Positions 39,841-49,309 of a stretch of 64,000 nucleotides of DNA are shown here, in pieces. The position numbers were made by a program, and so were the translations under genes. Source of the stretch: Synechococcus sp. CC9616 (GTDB lineage Bacteria > Cyanobacteriota > Cyanobacteriia > PCC-6307 > Cyanobiaceae); assembly GCF_000515235.1 (NCBI RefSeq), contig NZ_KI911558.1, positions 809,662-873,661 on the forward strand, given 5' to 3'. The notes beneath the pieces are model-generated. The model was not told where the DNA came from. It saw only the letters and a list, made by a program, of their open reading frames with translations, and did no database searches. Numbering within the stretch: position 1 is the first letter of the stretch; each line of letters begins with the position of its first letter.

Positions 39841-40757
39841 TGGCCGACCGTCTGGTGCGGGCAACCGCGGCCGGTGGTGGGATCCGGCTTGTGGCCGTGT
39901 CCACCAGGGACACGGTGATGGAGGCAAGGGAACGCCATGGCTTGTCGTACATCACCACGGTGATGCTCGGTAGAGCCATCAGTGCCGGCTTGATGTTGGC
40001 CAGCTCCATGAAGGTGCGTCATGGCCGGGTGAATATCAGGATGGGCTCCGATGGACCGATCCGCGGCCTGATGGTCGACGCCGGCAGGGATGGCAGTGCT
40101 CGCGGCTATGTAGGGAAGGCTGATCTCGAACTCGATCCGATCGCGGATCGACAGGGGCATTACAGCTTTGATTTCACAGCGGCGGCGGGAACGGGCTACC
40201 TGCATGTCATGCGGGACGACGGCCGCGGAGAACCATTCACCAGCACCGTTGAACTGGTCAGCGGAGGAATCGGAGATGACATCGCCTCATACCTGTTGCA
40301 TTCGGAACAAACACCCTCAGGGGTGTTTGTCGGTGAACGGATCAGCAGTCAGGCCTTGCACTGCTGTGGCGGGCTTCTGGTACAGATCCTGCCCAAGGCC
40401 GCGGAGGAACCGGCTCTTGTGGAGCTGATCGACCAACGCTGTCGGGAGATCCACGATTTCAGCGATCGTCTGGCGCATTGCGGAGACAACCTCGAGCAGC
40501 TGCTGACCGATGTTTTCCCAGACCTGGATCCTCAACCGCTCGAGGATGTGGAAGCCAGCCAACCCGTTCGTTTTTCTTGCCCATGCTCAAGAACGCGGAG
40601 CATCAAGGCCCTGGTCCTGCTGGGTCGTGAGGAATTGGTTGAGATGCTGGAAAAAGACGGTGGAGCTGAACTCACCTGTCACTTCTGCAACACGAAATAT
40701 CAGATCAATGCCAAGCAGTTGGAAGCCCTGATCGACGAGTTTCCGTCGGTTGCCTAG
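39837..40757 (+). CDS. hslO: Redox-regulated chaperone Hsp33
   Basis: Hsp33 is an oxidation-activated holdase. The 306-aa protein contains the N-terminal fold ([20 protein letters not shown]), the linker, and the C-terminal zinc switch with CPCSRTRS and CHFCNTKY (Cx1C...CxxC, about residues 246 and 281). Either of two adjacent ATG codons may be used. The 4-nt overlap with the ABC gene suggests co-translation. Confidence 0.94.
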   Translation: MMADRLVRATAAGGGIRLVAVSTRDTVMEARERHGLSYITTVMLGRAISAGLMLASSMKVRHGRVNIRMGSDGPIRGLMVDAGRDGSARGYVGKADLELDPIADRQGHYSFDFTAAAGTGYLHVMRDDGRGEPFTSTVELVSGGIGDDIASYLLHSEQTPSGVFVGERISSQALHCCGGLLVQILPKAAEEPALVELIDQRCREIHDFSDRLAHCGDNLEQLLTDVFPDLDPQPLEDVEASQPVRFSCPCSRTRSIKALVLLGREELVEMLEKDGGAELTCHFCNTKYQINAKQLEALIDEFPSVA

Positions 40758-40774
40758 CCCCTATTCCCCGTGGC

Positions 40775-40789
40775 AGGACCAGTGGTCCT
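40775..40789. terminator. Hairpin between convergent hslO and CPP1-like gene
   Basis: AGGACC and GGTCCT pair around AGT, 18 bases after the hslO stop and 11 bases before the end of the convergent gene. No T-run follows, so assignment as a bidirectional terminator is tentative. Confidence 0.3.
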
Positions 40790-40799
40790 CGCCAAACCC

Positions 40800-41492
40800 C
40801 TAGGACAGGAAAAGAGAGCCCAGCCACAACAGCAGAACGGCCGGCAAAGCCTGGAGCTGATCCTGCTGGACGGCCAGCGGAAGCCCAGCTTCTGCAGGCA
40901 ACAGTGCAGTGAACAACGCTCCAAGCAGCAAACCGGCCAAGAGGGTCATGAGGGACCATCCCAGGGCTGGCAAGGCACGACGCCCACGACGCACGTGACT
41001 GAGGAAGCTTCCAATCACCCCGAGAGAGAGAACCAGCTGGCTGCTGCCGGGGCTTAAGACCAGAAACAGGAGCGCCAGTGAGCCGGCAACAAGGCGCACG
41101 ACGAGGCCTTGCCCCTCCACGAGACTCCACTGGGGAGCTAAACCGCTCAAGGACTGGGCCGGATCAGGGAGGTTGGAGCGGAAACGTTGCAGCACCCCAA
41201 CGCCTGGGAGGGAAACCGCAGGGGATTCCACACCTTTGATCTGCTCCCGCTCCGAAGCGCTGGCGGCAGCCTGGCTGACCTCACCATCCTGACGATTACG
41301 AAGCCGGGCCATGAGAACGGCGTCGTAGGCAGCTTCTACCCGCGCCCTCTCCTGGGGATCGTCACCAGCCTCGTTGAGACATCGCTGTCGGGCACTTTGC
41401 ACAGCTTCAAAGCTGGCACCGGCAGACAATCCCAGGCGACCGTAAGGGTCTCCCGCATTCGGATTTGAGCCAGGGTCGCCTACCGCAGCCAT
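40800..41492 (-). CDS. CPP1-like (DUF3353) J-domain-like membrane protein
   Basis: The 230-aa protein has an N-terminal J-like domain (DPYGRLGLSAGASFEAVQSAR, then LNEAGDDPQERARVEAAYDAVLM) that lacks the HPD tripeptide of true J-domains. About four membrane helices follow in the C-terminal half. The layout matches the cyanobacterial/plastid CPP1 family, in which CPP1 stabilises protochlorophyllide oxidoreductase (family knowledge). Interaction with POR here is an inference. Confidence 0.75.
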   Translation of the reverse strand: MAAVGDPGSNPNAGDPYGRLGLSAGASFEAVQSARQRCLNEAGDDPQERARVEAAYDAVLMARLRNRQDGEVSQAAASASEREQIKGVESPAVSLPGVGVLQRFRSNLPDPAQSLSGLAPQWSLVEGQGLVVRLVAGSLALLFLVLSPGSSQLVLSLGVIGSFLSHVRRGRRALPALGWSLMTLLAGLLLGALFTALLPAEAGLPLAVQQDQLQALPAVLLLWLGSLFLS

Positions 41493-41535
41493 CGCGGCTC
41501 ATCAATAAACATCACTAGAGCGTATCGACACTTGC

Positions 41536-41769
41536 TCAGAAGAGGGGTGTTCCGTGACGGAAACCCTCGGAGGATTCCAGGCGACGACGACAGCTGATGG
41601 CCTCGGATTGGTTCAGCCAGCGACGTTTTTTAAGAAGCGGCATTTGAGGCGGCAGGTGATAGGCCTCGATCATCTCGATCGGATCGGCACTGCCACGGAA
41701 GCAGACATACTCCGTGCCGCCATCCGCACCGGTGCGAAGTAGCCAGAGTGTGTCCAACATTTGAGTCAT
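41536..41769 (-). CDS. Small hypothetical protein, DUF1651-like
   Basis: The 77-aa protein starts MTQMLDTLWLLRTGADGG and ends with the basic pattern LLKKRRWLNQSEA...RR. Its layout resembles picocyanobacterial DUF1651 small proteins, but the match is weak. AGGA four bases upstream supports ATG 41769. A candidate Pho box lies about 80-108 bases upstream of the start. Confidence 0.55.
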   Translation of the reverse strand: MTQMLDTLWLLRTGADGGTEYVCFRGSADPIEMIEAYHLPPQMPLLKKRRWLNQSEAISCRRRLESSEGFRHGTPLF

Positions 41770-41847
41770 TCCTAAATGCAGTCTGGCGAGCTCGCCGCGC
41801 CGGCGTGGACGCAACGGCGCAATAGAGCGCAAACAAGAACTTGCCTA

Positions 41848-41877
41848 GACTTAAGGCAGGGTTAAGACTGGGTTATC
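41848..41877 (-). promoter_or_regulatory. Candidate Pho box, three repeats every 11 bp
   Basis: On the minus strand GATAACCC, CTTAACCC and CTTAAGTC start exactly 11 bases apart, matching the tandem 8-mer architecture (YTTAACCT plus 3-bp spacers) described for cyanobacterial SphR/PhoB sites. It lies upstream of the minus-strand gene starting at 41769. It is too close to the plus-strand start at 41890 to be an ordinary activator site there. Confidence 0.45.
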
Positions 41878-41889
41878 GACGGGGGAATA

Positions 41890-42054
41890 ATGCAGACGCT
41901 TCAACAGCTTCTCGAGCTGATCAAGATCGAAGATCAGGCGCGTCTGTGCGTCTCACGCTCGGAGGCACAGCGCTGCATCAAGCGCGCCGAAGAGGTGCGC
42001 CAACAGCTGTGGGGGAGTTCCCAGGCGATTCACTTCACCACGTCCCATCAATGA
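41890..42054 (+). CDS. Small protein, 54 aa
   Basis: A complete ATG-to-TGA frame too short for routine ORF calling. The translation starts MQTLQQLLELIKIEDQARL, is helical and charged (repeated Glu/Arg, one Cys pair at positions 20 and 29), and ends FTTSHQ. GGGGGA five bases upstream is a good Shine-Dalgarno-like sequence. Codon use is GC-rich like the core genes. I do not recognise the family. Confidence 0.6.
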   Translation: MQTLQQLLELIKIEDQARLCVSRSEAQRCIKRAEEVRQQLWGSSQAIHFTTSHQ

Positions 42055-42086
42055 CTCAGCCCTGAAGCAGCCCTGAAGCAGCCCCG

Positions 42087-43733
42087 TCAGAGGCTGATGG
42101 GCTCAACTCCACTCACCACCGGAGCCACATTGCTGAGCTCTAGATCGGGGTGATCGTCTTTCAACTGATTGAGATTCCACTCGTTCTTGAACAGCAACAC
42201 CGGACGGTTCCAGGCATCACGAACGGTTTTGCAGTTGAAAATCCTGCCAACCGTCTCAAGCGCTGACCAGCCACCGGTCACCCAACGGGCAACCTGAAAG
42301 CCCAACGGCTCAAGGCGTGATTCGACGCCGTATTCATTTTCGAGTCGATGCTGCACCACCTCCAGTTGCAGTTGACCCACCGCGGCAAGAATCGGATCGC
42401 GTTTGCTTTCATCGGTGTCGTAAAGGATCTGCACAGCGCCTTCTTCCCGGAGTTCATTCACCCCCTTGCGGAAATTCTTGAACGATGAGGGATTGGGGTT
42501 TCTCAACCAACTGAAGATCTCCGGACTGAAACAGGGAATCCCTTCAAACTCAACTTTTGAGCCCACGTACAGCGTGTCGCCGATGGCGAACATTCCGGGG
42601 TTGTTCAGGCCGATCACATCCCCCGGGTAGGCATCTTCGACAACGGCACGATCCTGTCCGAACAATTTCTGGGGACGTGACAGACGAATGGCCTTACCCG
42701 TGCGCGCGTGCTTAACGGTCATGTCTTTTTCAAACCGTCCGCTGCAGACCCGCACGAAGGCAACGCGATCGCGATGGCGGGGATCCATGTTGGCCTGCAA
42801 TTTGAAGACGAAACCGCTGAAACCGGCTCGCAACGGATCCACCATTCCGTCGCTGCTGGAGCGGGCGATCGGTCGTTGCGCCATCTCGAGGAAGGCATCC
42901 AGAAACGGGCGCACGCCGAAGTTGGTCATCGCTGAGCCGAAGAACACAGGCGTCAGCTCTCCGGCGTGAACCGCCTCGATATCCAGTTCAGCCCCAGCAA
43001 CATCGAGCAGCTCCATCTCTTCAATGGCGAGATCAAGCAGTTCCTCCTCCACCTGCTCACGCAGCAGCGGGTCATCGAGGGTCAACCGCTGTTCGGTCGC
43101 CTGCTTGCCCCGTTCGGCCCGACGGAACAGAACCACCTCGCGGCTGCGCCGATCAATCACACCGCGAAACTGCTCGCCACTGCCGATCGGCCAGTTCACA
43201 GCCCAGGGGGTTAGCCCGAGCTCGGCCTCGATTTCATCCAGCAGGGTGAGGGGCTCCCGCCCTGGCCGATCCATCTTGTTGATGAACGTGAAGATCGGGA
43301 TCTGTCGCATGCGACAGACCTCAAACAGCTTGCGGGTCTGAGGCTCGAGGCCTTTCGCGGCGTCTTCGAGCATCACGGCGTTATCCGCCGCCGCAAGGGT
43401 CCTGTAGGTGTCTTCCGAGAAATCCTGGTGGCCAGGGGTGTCGAGAAGATTGATGGTGGTGGTGTCGTAATCGAACTGCAGCACGGTGGAGGTGATCGAG
43501 ATCCCCCGCTGTTTCTCCAGTTCCATCCAGTCAGAGGTCACCTTGCGCTGCTCACCTCTCGCCTTCACGGCACCGGCCTGCTGAATCGCACCCCCGTAGA
43601 GCAGAAGCTTTTCAGTGAGCGTTGTTTTTCCCGCATCCGGGTGGGAAATGATCGCGAAATTGCGGCGCCGATCCACGGCCGAGGCCAGCTCTTCGGTGAG
43701 CTCGTGATCCGTCGCTGCAGTCGTTCCGCTCAT
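42087..43733 (-). CDS. prfC: Peptide chain release factor 3
   Basis: RF3 is a translational GTPase that recycles RF1/RF2. The 548-aa protein has G1 [16 protein letters not shown]2 [10 protein letters not shown]3 [16 protein letters not shown] and G4 FINKMDRPG, the EF-G-like order. ATG at 43733 was chosen; a TTG precedes it. The C-terminal EF-Tu domain II and III-like parts contain [13 protein letters not shown], typical of RF3. Its start is 9 bases past the stop of the upstream methyltransferase gene. Confidence 0.96.
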   Translation of the reverse strand: MSGTTAATDHELTEELASAVDRRRNFAIISHPDAGKTTLTEKLLLYGGAIQQAGAVKARGEQRKVTSDWMELEKQRGISITSTVLQFDYDTTTINLLDTPGHQDFSEDTYRTLAAADNAVMLEDAAKGLEPQTRKLFEVCRMRQIPIFTFINKMDRPGREPLTLLDEIEAELGLTPWAVNWPIGSGEQFRGVIDRRSREVVLFRRAERGKQATEQRLTLDDPLLREQVEEELLDLAIEEMELLDVAGAELDIEAVHAGELTPVFFGSAMTNFGVRPFLDAFLEMAQRPIARSSSDGMVDPLRAGFSGFVFKLQANMDPRHRDRVAFVRVCSGRFEKDMTVKHARTGKAIRLSRPQKLFGQDRAVVEDAYPGDVIGLNNPGMFAIGDTLYVGSKVEFEGIPCFSPEIFSWLRNPNPSSFKNFRKGVNELREEGAVQILYDTDESKRDPILAAVGQLQLEVVQHRLENEYGVESRLEPLGFQVARWVTGGWSALETVGRIFNCKTVRDAWNRPVLLFKNEWNLNQLKDDHPDLELSNVAPVVSGVEPISL

Positions 43734-43742
43734 CAATCGCTC

Positions 43743-44405
43743 TCATTTCACCAAGCCTGACACCACCAGATAACGATCATCCTCCGGCTCAACGGTCCAG
43801 CTGCCCAGTCCGGCCTCATGAAGCTGATCCTCCACCTCCTGGATCTCAAAGGCTGCTGCCAAAGAGGCTCTGAAGTCGCGAATCAGCAGGGACGGGGCAT
43901 CACTGAGATGGCGTTGCTGGAGTTGATCAAGGGCGTCCATGGTCGGCGGGCGGCGCAGGTCCCGGTGCAGCACCCGACAGCCGGGAGCTGCGATCACAGC
44001 GGTTGTGCGCCAGAGCAGATCCGGTTGATGGAGGTGGTGCAGAAGGCTGTTGCTCGTCACCAGATCAGCCCGCAGACCATCAAGGCTGCGGAGATCACAG
44101 CAGCGGAACTCAACATTGAGAGCCAGTGCCTTGGCGCGGTGCTCAGCCACGGCGAGCATCTCTAATGAACCGTCCACCCCGATGACACGTGCCTCTGGGA
44201 AAGCCTTCGCCAGGCGCAACGTGATGTTGCCTGGGCCACAACCGAGATCCACCAGGGTTGGCGTCGGCGGCAAGGCTCCCGTTCGATCGATCAAGCCCGC
44301 GAGCAAGCCCAGGGTGTGAGCATCGCCAGCACCGAAATCGGCAGCGGCATAGGCCTGCACCTGCTGCCGCCCTTCCATGAGCTCAGGTTCGGGCTGACGC
44401 TGCAT
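43743..44405 (-). CDS. SAM-dependent class I methyltransferase
   Basis: A 220-aa Rossmann methyltransferase. Motif I is LVDLGCGPGNITLRLAKAF (about residues 50-68), the acidic ribose-binding VIGVDGS follows, and motif IV is LVTSNSLLHHL. The substrate is unknown; LHHLHQPDLLW resembles small-molecule methyltransferases. It lies immediately upstream of prfC (9-base gap), and prfC and this gene may be co-transcribed. Confidence 0.85.
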   Translation of the reverse strand: MQRQPEPELMEGRQQVQAYAAADFGAGDAHTLGLLAGLIDRTGALPPTPTLVDLGCGPGNITLRLAKAFPEARVIGVDGSLEMLAVAEHRAKALALNVEFRCCDLRSLDGLRADLVTSNSLLHHLHQPDLLWRTTAVIAAPGCRVLHRDLRRPPTMDALDQLQQRHLSDAPSLLIRDFRASLAAAFEIQEVEDQLHEAGLGSWTVEPEDDRYLVVSGLVK

Positions 44406-44521
44406 CGATGGCTGCCTTACAGAACCTCAGTTTGATCGGTCCACTGCAGATGGTGGTCATGAGGCCTTGCTGCCCCCATCTGTGGCGTTAGTGTTCGAAG
44501 ACTTCCTGTGCAACGCTGCAC

Positions 44522-46852
44522 GTGACCCTGACCCCGAGCCGCGCCGAGGTCGCTGCAGGCGAAAGCGCCTGCTTCAGCGACTTTCCTGCTACCGCCCCCG
44601 CCGCAAATCCGGTTTTTTATCGCACCTACAGCCGTCGCACGCCTGGCGGCCGTGAAAGCTGGGCCCAGGTGGGAGATCGCAACCTTGGCGGTCTGCGCAA
44701 GCTGGGAGACCTCAACGATTCAGAGGTGGCTCTGCTGGCCCGGATGCAGACCGAAAAGAAGGCGCTCCCATCAGGGCGTTGGCTTTGGATCGGCGGGACG
44801 CCCTGGATCGAGGAGCAGCAGAATTTTTCTGGGGCCTACAACTGCACTTCCACCAACCTGGTGGATTGGGATGCTTTCGGTCTGATGATGGACCTGGCGA
44901 TGATGGGTTGCGGCACCGGCGCCATCATTGAGCCGCACCTGATCGAACGGCTGCCGGAGGTGCGCAACACCCTGTCCGTGCTGTCGGTCACCGATATCGG
45001 CATCACGCCAGCTGGCCAGCGTCAGGACGTCTGCACCCATGAGATCGATGGCAACAAGGTCAGCATCAAGGTGGGCGACACCCGTCGCGGCTGGGTGGAC
45101 AGCTATCAACTGCTGCTCGAGCTCAGCAGTGATCCACGCTTCGAGTCCGGCGAGGTGGAAATTGAGGTTGATTTGTCCGATGTGCGCCCGGTCGGCGAAA
45201 CCCTGAAGGGCTTCGGCGGCATGGCCAATCCGGTGAAGCTCAAGGATCTGTATCACCGCATTGCCCGCCTGCTGAACAAAGCGGTTGGCCGCCGCCTCAC
45301 GTCAGTTGAATGCTGCCTGCTGATCGATGAAGCCGCCGTCACCATCGTGGCCGGCAACATCCGCCGCAGTGCCGGCATGCGCCAGTTCGCTGCCGACGAC
45401 TCCGCAGCGGCTTCTTCCAAGGACAATCTCTGGCAGCAGGACGATCAGGGCAACTGGCGCATCGATCCCGAGCGGGATGCCCTGCGCATGGCGAACCACA
45501 CCCGTGTGTATCACACGCGTCCAAGCAAAGAGGTGGTCCTGGCCGCGGTCACCAAACAGTTCCACTCCGGCGAAGGAGCCATCCAGTTCGCACCGGAAGC
45601 GATCGCACGCTCCAACGCCGATCTGCTCAGCACCCCCGAGCTGCGCACTGAATTCATCGAGATCTACTGCGACCAGGGTCGTGAGGAAGCCGGCAAGTGG
45701 TTACAGCTGAACCACGGCCCCATATCCGATGCCGAACTGGATCACAGGCTGAGCCGCTATGGCCTCAACCCCTGTGGAGAGATTCTGGGAGCGGATTTCC
45801 ACTGCAACCTGGCGGAGATCCATCTCAATCAGATCGACCCCAGCGATGAAGAAGGCCAGGCCGATGCCTTCCGGGCTGGAGCACTTTCAGTGGCCTGCCT
45901 GCTCAACCACCGCTTTGAGGTGGAGCGCTACCGCCAAAGTCGCGCCTGGGATCCGATCGTGGGCGTCAGCTTCACCGGCTTGTTCGACTTCTTTGTGCAT
46001 GCCTTCGGCACAGAGTGGTTGCGCTGGTGGGAGGCCGGCCGGCCCGAGACGGAAGAAGGCAAGGCGTTCAAGGCGCAGGAGGCCGCCTACCTGAGCCGCT
46101 GGAAACAGGTGGTGAACGACACCGTCTGGGATTACTGCGATCGCCACGGCCTGCGCCGGCCTAACCGCTGCACCACCGTGCAGCCGGCAGGCACCAAGAG
46201 TTTGCTCACAGGAGCGGCTCCTGGCTGGCATCCACCCAAGGCTCAGCGCTTTATCCGCCGCATCACGTTCCGCAAGAACGATCCGGTTGCGATGGCTTGC
46301 ATGGATTACGGGTACACGATTGTTCCGTCTCAGTCCGATAAAGACGACCAGGGACGCCTGCTCGACGATCCCTTCGATCCCCGCTGCACCGAATGGCTGG
46401 TGGAGATCCCCACCGAAGTGAGCTGGGCCAATCTCCCCGGCGCTGATGCCGTGGACATCAACGGTTTTTCAGCCATGGCGCAGTTCGATTTCTACATGCA
46501 GGTTCAGCGCCACTACACGGCGCACAACACCTCAGCCACGATCGAATTCCGCGAGCACGAGATCGAGCCCCTCGCAGACGCCCTTCACCAGGCGATGGAG
46601 CAGGGAGAGGGATACATCTCGGCTGCACTGCTGGCACGCTTTGATGCCAATGCAACGTTCCCCCGTCTGCCATTCGAGCCGATCGACGCCGACACCTACG
46701 AACAGATGCAAACAGAGGTGATCCAGCGGCGTGTCAGCAGCGATTTCTTTGAAGCGCTGCAGCGGTACGACCAGGGCGAGCTCAACGAAGCCGGCCCAGC
46801 GGGCTGTGATTCCGACAAGTGCCTGTTACCCCTGGCCCAGCCCAAGGGCTGA
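44522..46852 (+). CDS. nrdJ: Ribonucleotide reductase, class II (adenosylcobalamin-dependent)
   Basis: This enzyme makes deoxyribonucleotides using 5'-deoxyadenosylcobalamin, independent of oxygen. The 776-aa protein has CTSTNLVDW (first active-site Cys), the finger-loop Cys in NPCGEILGADFHCNLAEIHLN, the effector/structural block GCGTGAII, TVQPAGTKS and the redox-active C-terminal Cys pair in CDSDKCLLP. The single-chain layout is the monomeric class II type. Translation starts at GTG 44522. The 116-base leader has no recognisable B12-riboswitch core. Confidence 0.95.
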   Translation: MTLTPSRAEVAAGESACFSDFPATAPAANPVFYRTYSRRTPGGRESWAQVGDRNLGGLRKLGDLNDSEVALLARMQTEKKALPSGRWLWIGGTPWIEEQQNFSGAYNCTSTNLVDWDAFGLMMDLAMMGCGTGAIIEPHLIERLPEVRNTLSVLSVTDIGITPAGQRQDVCTHEIDGNKVSIKVGDTRRGWVDSYQLLLELSSDPRFESGEVEIEVDLSDVRPVGETLKGFGGMANPVKLKDLYHRIARLLNKAVGRRLTSVECCLLIDEAAVTIVAGNIRRSAGMRQFAADDSAAASSKDNLWQQDDQGNWRIDPERDALRMANHTRVYHTRPSKEVVLAAVTKQFHSGEGAIQFAPEAIARSNADLLSTPELRTEFIEIYCDQGREEAGKWLQLNHGPISDAELDHRLSRYGLNPCGEILGADFHCNLAEIHLNQIDPSDEEGQADAFRAGALSVACLLNHRFEVERYRQSRAWDPIVGVSFTGLFDFFVHAFGTEWLRWWEAGRPETEEGKAFKAQEAAYLSRWKQVVNDTVWDYCDRHGLRRPNRCTTVQPAGTKSLLTGAAPGWHPPKAQRFIRRITFRKNDPVAMACMDYGYTIVPSQSDKDDQGRLLDDPFDPRCTEWLVEIPTEVSWANLPGADAVDINGFSAMAQFDFYMQVQRHYTAHNTSATIEFREHEIEPLADALHQAMEQGEGYISAALLARFDANATFPRLPFEPIDADTYEQMQTEVIQRRVSSDFFEALQRYDQGELNEAGPAGCDSDKCLLPLAQPKG

Positions 46853-46876
46853 GCCAACCAGTTGACCTAAACTCAC

Positions 46877-46903
46877 GTCAGCACCTGCCAGGCAGGCGCT
46901 GAC
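46877..46903 (+). terminator. Strong hairpin between nrdJ and tRNA-Ser
   Basis: GTCAGC pairs with GCTGAC and, after one mismatch, CCTGCC pairs with GGCAGG with essentially no loop. It lies 25 bases after nrdJ and just before tRNA-Ser(TGA). The tail is pyrimidine-rich (CTCTCT) rather than a T-run. Confidence 0.4.
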
Positions 46904-46909
46904 CTCTCT

Positions 46910-46996
46910 GGAGAGGTGGTCGAGTGGTTTATGGCTCTGGTCTTGAAAACCAGCGTGGGTGCAAGCCCACCGTCGGTTCGAATCCGACCCTCTCCG
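46910..46996 (+). tRNA. tRNA-Ser(TGA)
   Basis: The 87-nt class II tRNA has the acceptor GGAGAGG/CCTCTCC with discriminator G, anticodon stem CTGGT/ACCAG enclosing CTTGAAA (anticodon TGA), a long variable arm (GTGGGTGCAAGCCCAC) and a T-arm CGGTTCGAATCCG. No CCA is encoded. It is the second serine tRNA of the window. Confidence 0.97.
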
Positions 46997-47023
46997 CTTT
47001 CAAATCCGGTCACTGACTGAATG

Positions 47024-47045
47024 CCCTGTCCCTGACGGGGTTTTT
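47024..47045 (+). terminator. Intrinsic terminator of tRNA-Ser(TGA)
   Basis: CCCTGTC pairs with GACGGGG (7 bp, one G-T pair, loop CCT) and is followed by TTTTT, 28 bases past the tRNA. Confidence 0.75.
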
Positions 47046-47191
47046 GATTGCTCTGCCATCAACGCAACGATCACATCTGCCTAATCGTTGTGATGGACCA
47101 CGCTTGGCTAAGCGAGCCGAAACGGTGCAGAGATAACGGCAAGGAATCAACCGAAGCCTGATCGGGTTAAAAGGCAGCGGGGAGACGGTGC

Positions 47192-47668
47192 AATCACGAG
47201 AACAGAACCTTCAAAGGAACCAGCTATAACAATCTTGGGAAGGCTGAAAAGTCTCTCCATTCCGTCACTAATGCAGCAAGTATCGACATTGCTGGGATTG
47301 GATCAACAAAGGTTGGAAAGGTGAAGTGAATGAACCTGGAAGCAATGCACTAACGGTGGCCGACGACAACAAAGACACCGCGAAAATATGCCGACTGTAC
47401 GGCTGAAGAACTTAAAAACATTGCACTAAGTGGAGTAATTGGTGTTTGCTCCAAAAGTCTGGTGGCGCAGAAGTCGGCAGCTGACCACTTAACACATTCA
47501 GCCAAGCGACAACAGCAGAGAGTCCTACTGATCGATCCAATGCAGAACGGTCAGAGCAAAGCTGCTAGAGAGAATCGATCGCCATGCACTTCGGAGGATG
47601 ACTTGCATCTCGACAGCTCACAATACCGTTGCACTCGAGATGAAGATCTTAATTTCACCGCCGTTTAA
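47192..47668 (+). pseudogene. Possible decayed coding remnant in three frames
   Basis: The gap of more than 700 bases between tRNA-Ser and the antiporter (47046-47754) has no intact gene. Protein-like stretches occur in successive frames: about 47192-47326 (contains RTFKGTSYNNLGKAEKSL), about 47300-47390 (NKGWKGEVNEPGSNALTVAD), and about 47390-47668 (ADCTAEELKNIALSGVIGV). The splices line up end to end, suggesting a small frameshifted exported or pilin-like protein, but I do not recognise it. Chance is not excluded. Confidence 0.3.
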
Positions 47669-47754
47669 GATGTGATGACTTCATCGCGCTTTCAAGTTAA
47701 ACAAAGAGCTTGGTCAATGCCCTTAAAAGCATTTATTCCGATTGACACATCAAC

Positions 47755-49038
47755 ATGACATCACCACTCGATATCCCAGCCATCCTGCTTGTGCTTGCAA
47801 CCTTATTTGGAACGCTTAATTATTGGTTTATAAAGCTTCCGCACACCATTGGGTTGATGCTTGTTGCGCTGGTCGCCAGCCTATCTGTCGTTGCACTTGA
47901 TCTGATCTTTCCATCGCTGGAAATGAGCACATTAGTGTACAGATTCCTTGAAAATATTGATTTCAATGTCACATTGATGCAGGGAATGTTGTCGTTTCTT
48001 CTGTTTGCAGGTTCACTTCACGTTGATTTAGACCAATTACTCAAGAACAAATGGACGATCCTGGCGTTTGCCAGCATTGGCGTCGTTCTGTCCTCAGTCG
48101 TGATTGGAGGTGGTTTCTGGCTGATATCAGGAGCAATAGGCCTTTCATTGCCGTTTTTGATCTGTTTGCTACTGGGAGTCATGGTCTCCCCAACAGATCC
48201 AGTGGCCGTGCTGGGCGTCTTAAAGACGTTGAAGGTTCCAGCGCCATTGAAAGCAAAAATTGCTGGCGAAAGCCTCTTTAATGATGGGGTCGCAGTGGTC
48301 CTTTTCTCGGTTCTAGCGTCATTGGCCTTTGGGAACATCGGCGAGGAAAGCACTGAAGCTGGCTTTCAGCTCACCTCGGCAATCTGGCTACTAATCAAAG
48401 AAACCGTGGGTGGTCTTGTGCTTGGCTTGATCTCTGGCTTATCCGCTTTCTGGCTGCTTCGACAGATTGATGATTACGTTCTTGAAGTTTTGATCACACT
48501 CGCACTCGTAACGGGTGCTTATTCGATTGCATTGCACCTGCATCTTTCAGGTCCCATTGCCATGGTGATCGCAGGTCTGCTGATTGGCAATCAAGGCACA
48601 TCACTGGCCATGTCAGAGTCAACACGCTTGCATGTCGAAACCTTCTGGGAGCTGATCGACGAAATCCTCAATTCCATACTGTTTCTGCTGATTGGCCTGA
48701 AAATTATTTTCTTGCTGAAACATGCCTCCTATGGAATCAGCTATCCGTTGTTGATCAGTTTATTTGTTGCCATTACTCTTCTTTCAATCATTGCTCGATA
48801 TCTGGCCATTGCATTGCCTGTGAAGATTAGGTCACTCATATCTGAGGTGAATCCGGGAACAGTACCAATTCTCACCTGGGCTGGAATCAGGGGAGGAGTA
48901 TCGGTTGCTCTTGCCCTATCACTTCCGAACAGTCCAGAGAGCATATTGCTCCTATTTGTCACCTATTTGGTTGTGCTGTTCTCGGTCACAGTCCAGGGAT
49001 TAACAATTGAAAACGTTATCAAATATTATTACCCGTAA
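47755..49038 (+). CDS. nhaP: Na+/H+ antiporter, CPA1/NhaP type
   Basis: A 427-aa membrane protein with about 12 hydrophobic segments. SPTDPVAVLGVLKTL (helix 4 carboxylate) and GESLFNDGVAVVLF (the CPA1 Asn-Asp ion site) are the diagnostic motifs, and WAGIRGGVSVALALSLP is the late conserved Arg-containing helix. Family members exchange Na+ (or K+) for H+ at the plasma or thylakoid membrane, supporting salt and pH homeostasis. Codons are AT-richer than core genes. It may be part of the accessory region that starts here. Confidence 0.92.
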   Translation: MTSPLDIPAILLVLATLFGTLNYWFIKLPHTIGLMLVALVASLSVVALDLIFPSLEMSTLVYRFLENIDFNVTLMQGMLSFLLFAGSLHVDLDQLLKNKWTILAFASIGVVLSSVVIGGGFWLISGAIGLSLPFLICLLLGVMVSPTDPVAVLGVLKTLKVPAPLKAKIAGESLFNDGVAVVLFSVLASLAFGNIGEESTEAGFQLTSAIWLLIKETVGGLVLGLISGLSAFWLLRQIDDYVLEVLITLALVTGAYSIALHLHLSGPIAMVIAGLLIGNQGTSLAMSESTRLHVETFWELIDEILNSILFLLIGLKIIFLLKHASYGISYPLLISLFVAITLLSIIARYLAIALPVKIRSLISEVNPGTVPILTWAGIRGGVSVALALSLPNSPESILLLFVTYLVVLFSVTVQGLTIENVIKYYYP

Positions 49039-49309
49039 TCAAAAATCAGTTATCGCAACACATACTGCATGCTTGCTAAAAATAAAACACACTGATTCCC
49101 GAGCAAAGAAATTGCGAACGAGCCACAAACAGGACAATAAACGGCAAATTGCCAGAGGGTTCTCACCTGGCCATGCATTGATAGACATCAATCTTTTGAG
49201 GGCCAGATACACACCACCCCAGTCAGCGATGGCGGGGTTTCTATTGATTAATCTTATGGAAAAGAAAAAGTCAATGCAGAACAAGCGGCTCAAAGCTGCT
49301 AGAGAGACA

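Noticed and set aside
44406..44521. Cobalamin riboswitch upstream of nrdJ
   Set aside because: No B12-box-like conserved core or room for the full aptamer in the 116-base leader.
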